Of a stretch of DNA of 5,250 nt, positions 5,141-5,250 are shown in pieces. How positions within the stretch are numbered: the stretch's first letter is position 1; the number at the start of each line of letters is the position of its first letter. The notes under the pieces are model-generated. The model did not search any database. It was not told where the DNA came from and saw only the letters and a program-made list of their open reading frames with translations. This DNA is from Pseudomonadota bacterium (GTDB lineage: Bacteria > Desulfobacterota > Desulfovibrionia > Desulfovibrionales > Desulfovibrionaceae): contig JAHJKV010000346.1 of assembly GCA_018822065.1 (NCBI GenBank), positions 1 to 5,250 on the forward strand, read 5' to 3'. The position numbers and the translations under genes are program-made.

Positions 5141-5250
5141 TCAGGTCACGCCCCCAGTGTCCAGGACAACAATGATTCCCGCGAGGATAGAATCCAAGCA
5201 TAAGCGGTTGACCGGCCAGTCGGGCCAGAATTCCACCGACAAGCACGGCG
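5141..5250 (-). pseudogene. Probable frameshifted DUF1538 remnant (continues beyond window)
   Basis: From the right edge the minus strand reads AVLVGGILAR in one frame (5249-5220) and then WPVNRL...SILAGIIVVL and DTGGVT-stop in the next frame (ending at the TGA at 5141-5143). These pieces match, in the same order, the segments ILVGVLRILRGWPVHYL, GGYVVVML and DAGGVTT of the intact DUF1538 protein at 4163-4930. The DNA itself agrees around ACCGGCCAG (5211-5219 against 4424-4432). The residues between GGYVVVML and DAGGVTT are missing, and nothing matching TSTVTVPL follows. This looks like a third, decaying copy rather than a coding gene. A genuine short C-terminus of another membrane protein in the first frame (stop at 5127-5129) cannot be excluded from 110 bases. 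Confidence 0.4.

Noticed and set aside
5115..5250. Plus-strand open frame starting ATG 5115 and running off the window
   Set aside because: Its sequence is hydrophilic and low in recognisable features, and it is the antisense of the DUF1538-like fragment; no ribosome site precedes it.
1..5250. CRISPR array, ribosomal RNA or a defence gene cluster
   Set aside because: No regularly spaced repeats, no rRNA-like sequence, and none of the genes carries a nuclease, toxin or other defence-associated motif.

Overview
The window looks like bacterial DNA of moderate GC content, most plausibly from a Desulfovibrio-type (Desulfovibrionales) anaerobe or a relative. I infer this from gene style only: a PocR-type hybrid sensor kinase, an NTF2-like secreted protein, and split DUF1538 membrane proteins next to a P-II-like regulator. 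The taxonomic guess is moderate at best.

Left part (1-1875). The window opens inside a large plus-strand gene for a hybrid histidine kinase (PocR sensor, HisKA, HATPase, receiver) that ends at 1536. A gene-poor stretch of about 340 bases follows. It holds a sequence that reads as the 3' end of a tRNA (T arm plus acceptor strand, serine-like) with no 5' half, followed directly by a strong intrinsic terminator. This is what a displaced tRNA 3' end at the edge of an integrated element would look like. A weak promoter candidate lies between the terminator and the next gene.

Middle part (1876-2557). A small exported protein with an NTF2-like appearance is followed by AT-rich DNA and the wreck of an IS3-family insertion sequence. 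Only the last residues of the transposase are recognisable. Just after them is a perfect 16-bp hairpin.

Right part (2558-5250, all minus strand). A compact four-gene cluster reads from right to left: two tandem DUF1538 multi-pass membrane proteins (255 and 265 aa), a P-II-like signalling protein whose start codon overlaps the preceding stop (ATGA), and a protein made of two CBS domains. Gene spacing (15 bp, 4-bp overlap, 52 bp) supports one operon, with a possible promoter near 4992-5021. P-II and CBS domains both usually bind adenine nucleotides, so the simplest reading is a two-component membrane transporter or channel of unknown substrate, controlled by two nucleotide-sensing proteins. At the right edge, 5141-5250, the minus strand holds what appears to be a frameshifted remnant of a third DUF1538 copy. 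The DUF1538 / P-II / CBS cluster is the most promising candidate for a poorly described system here.
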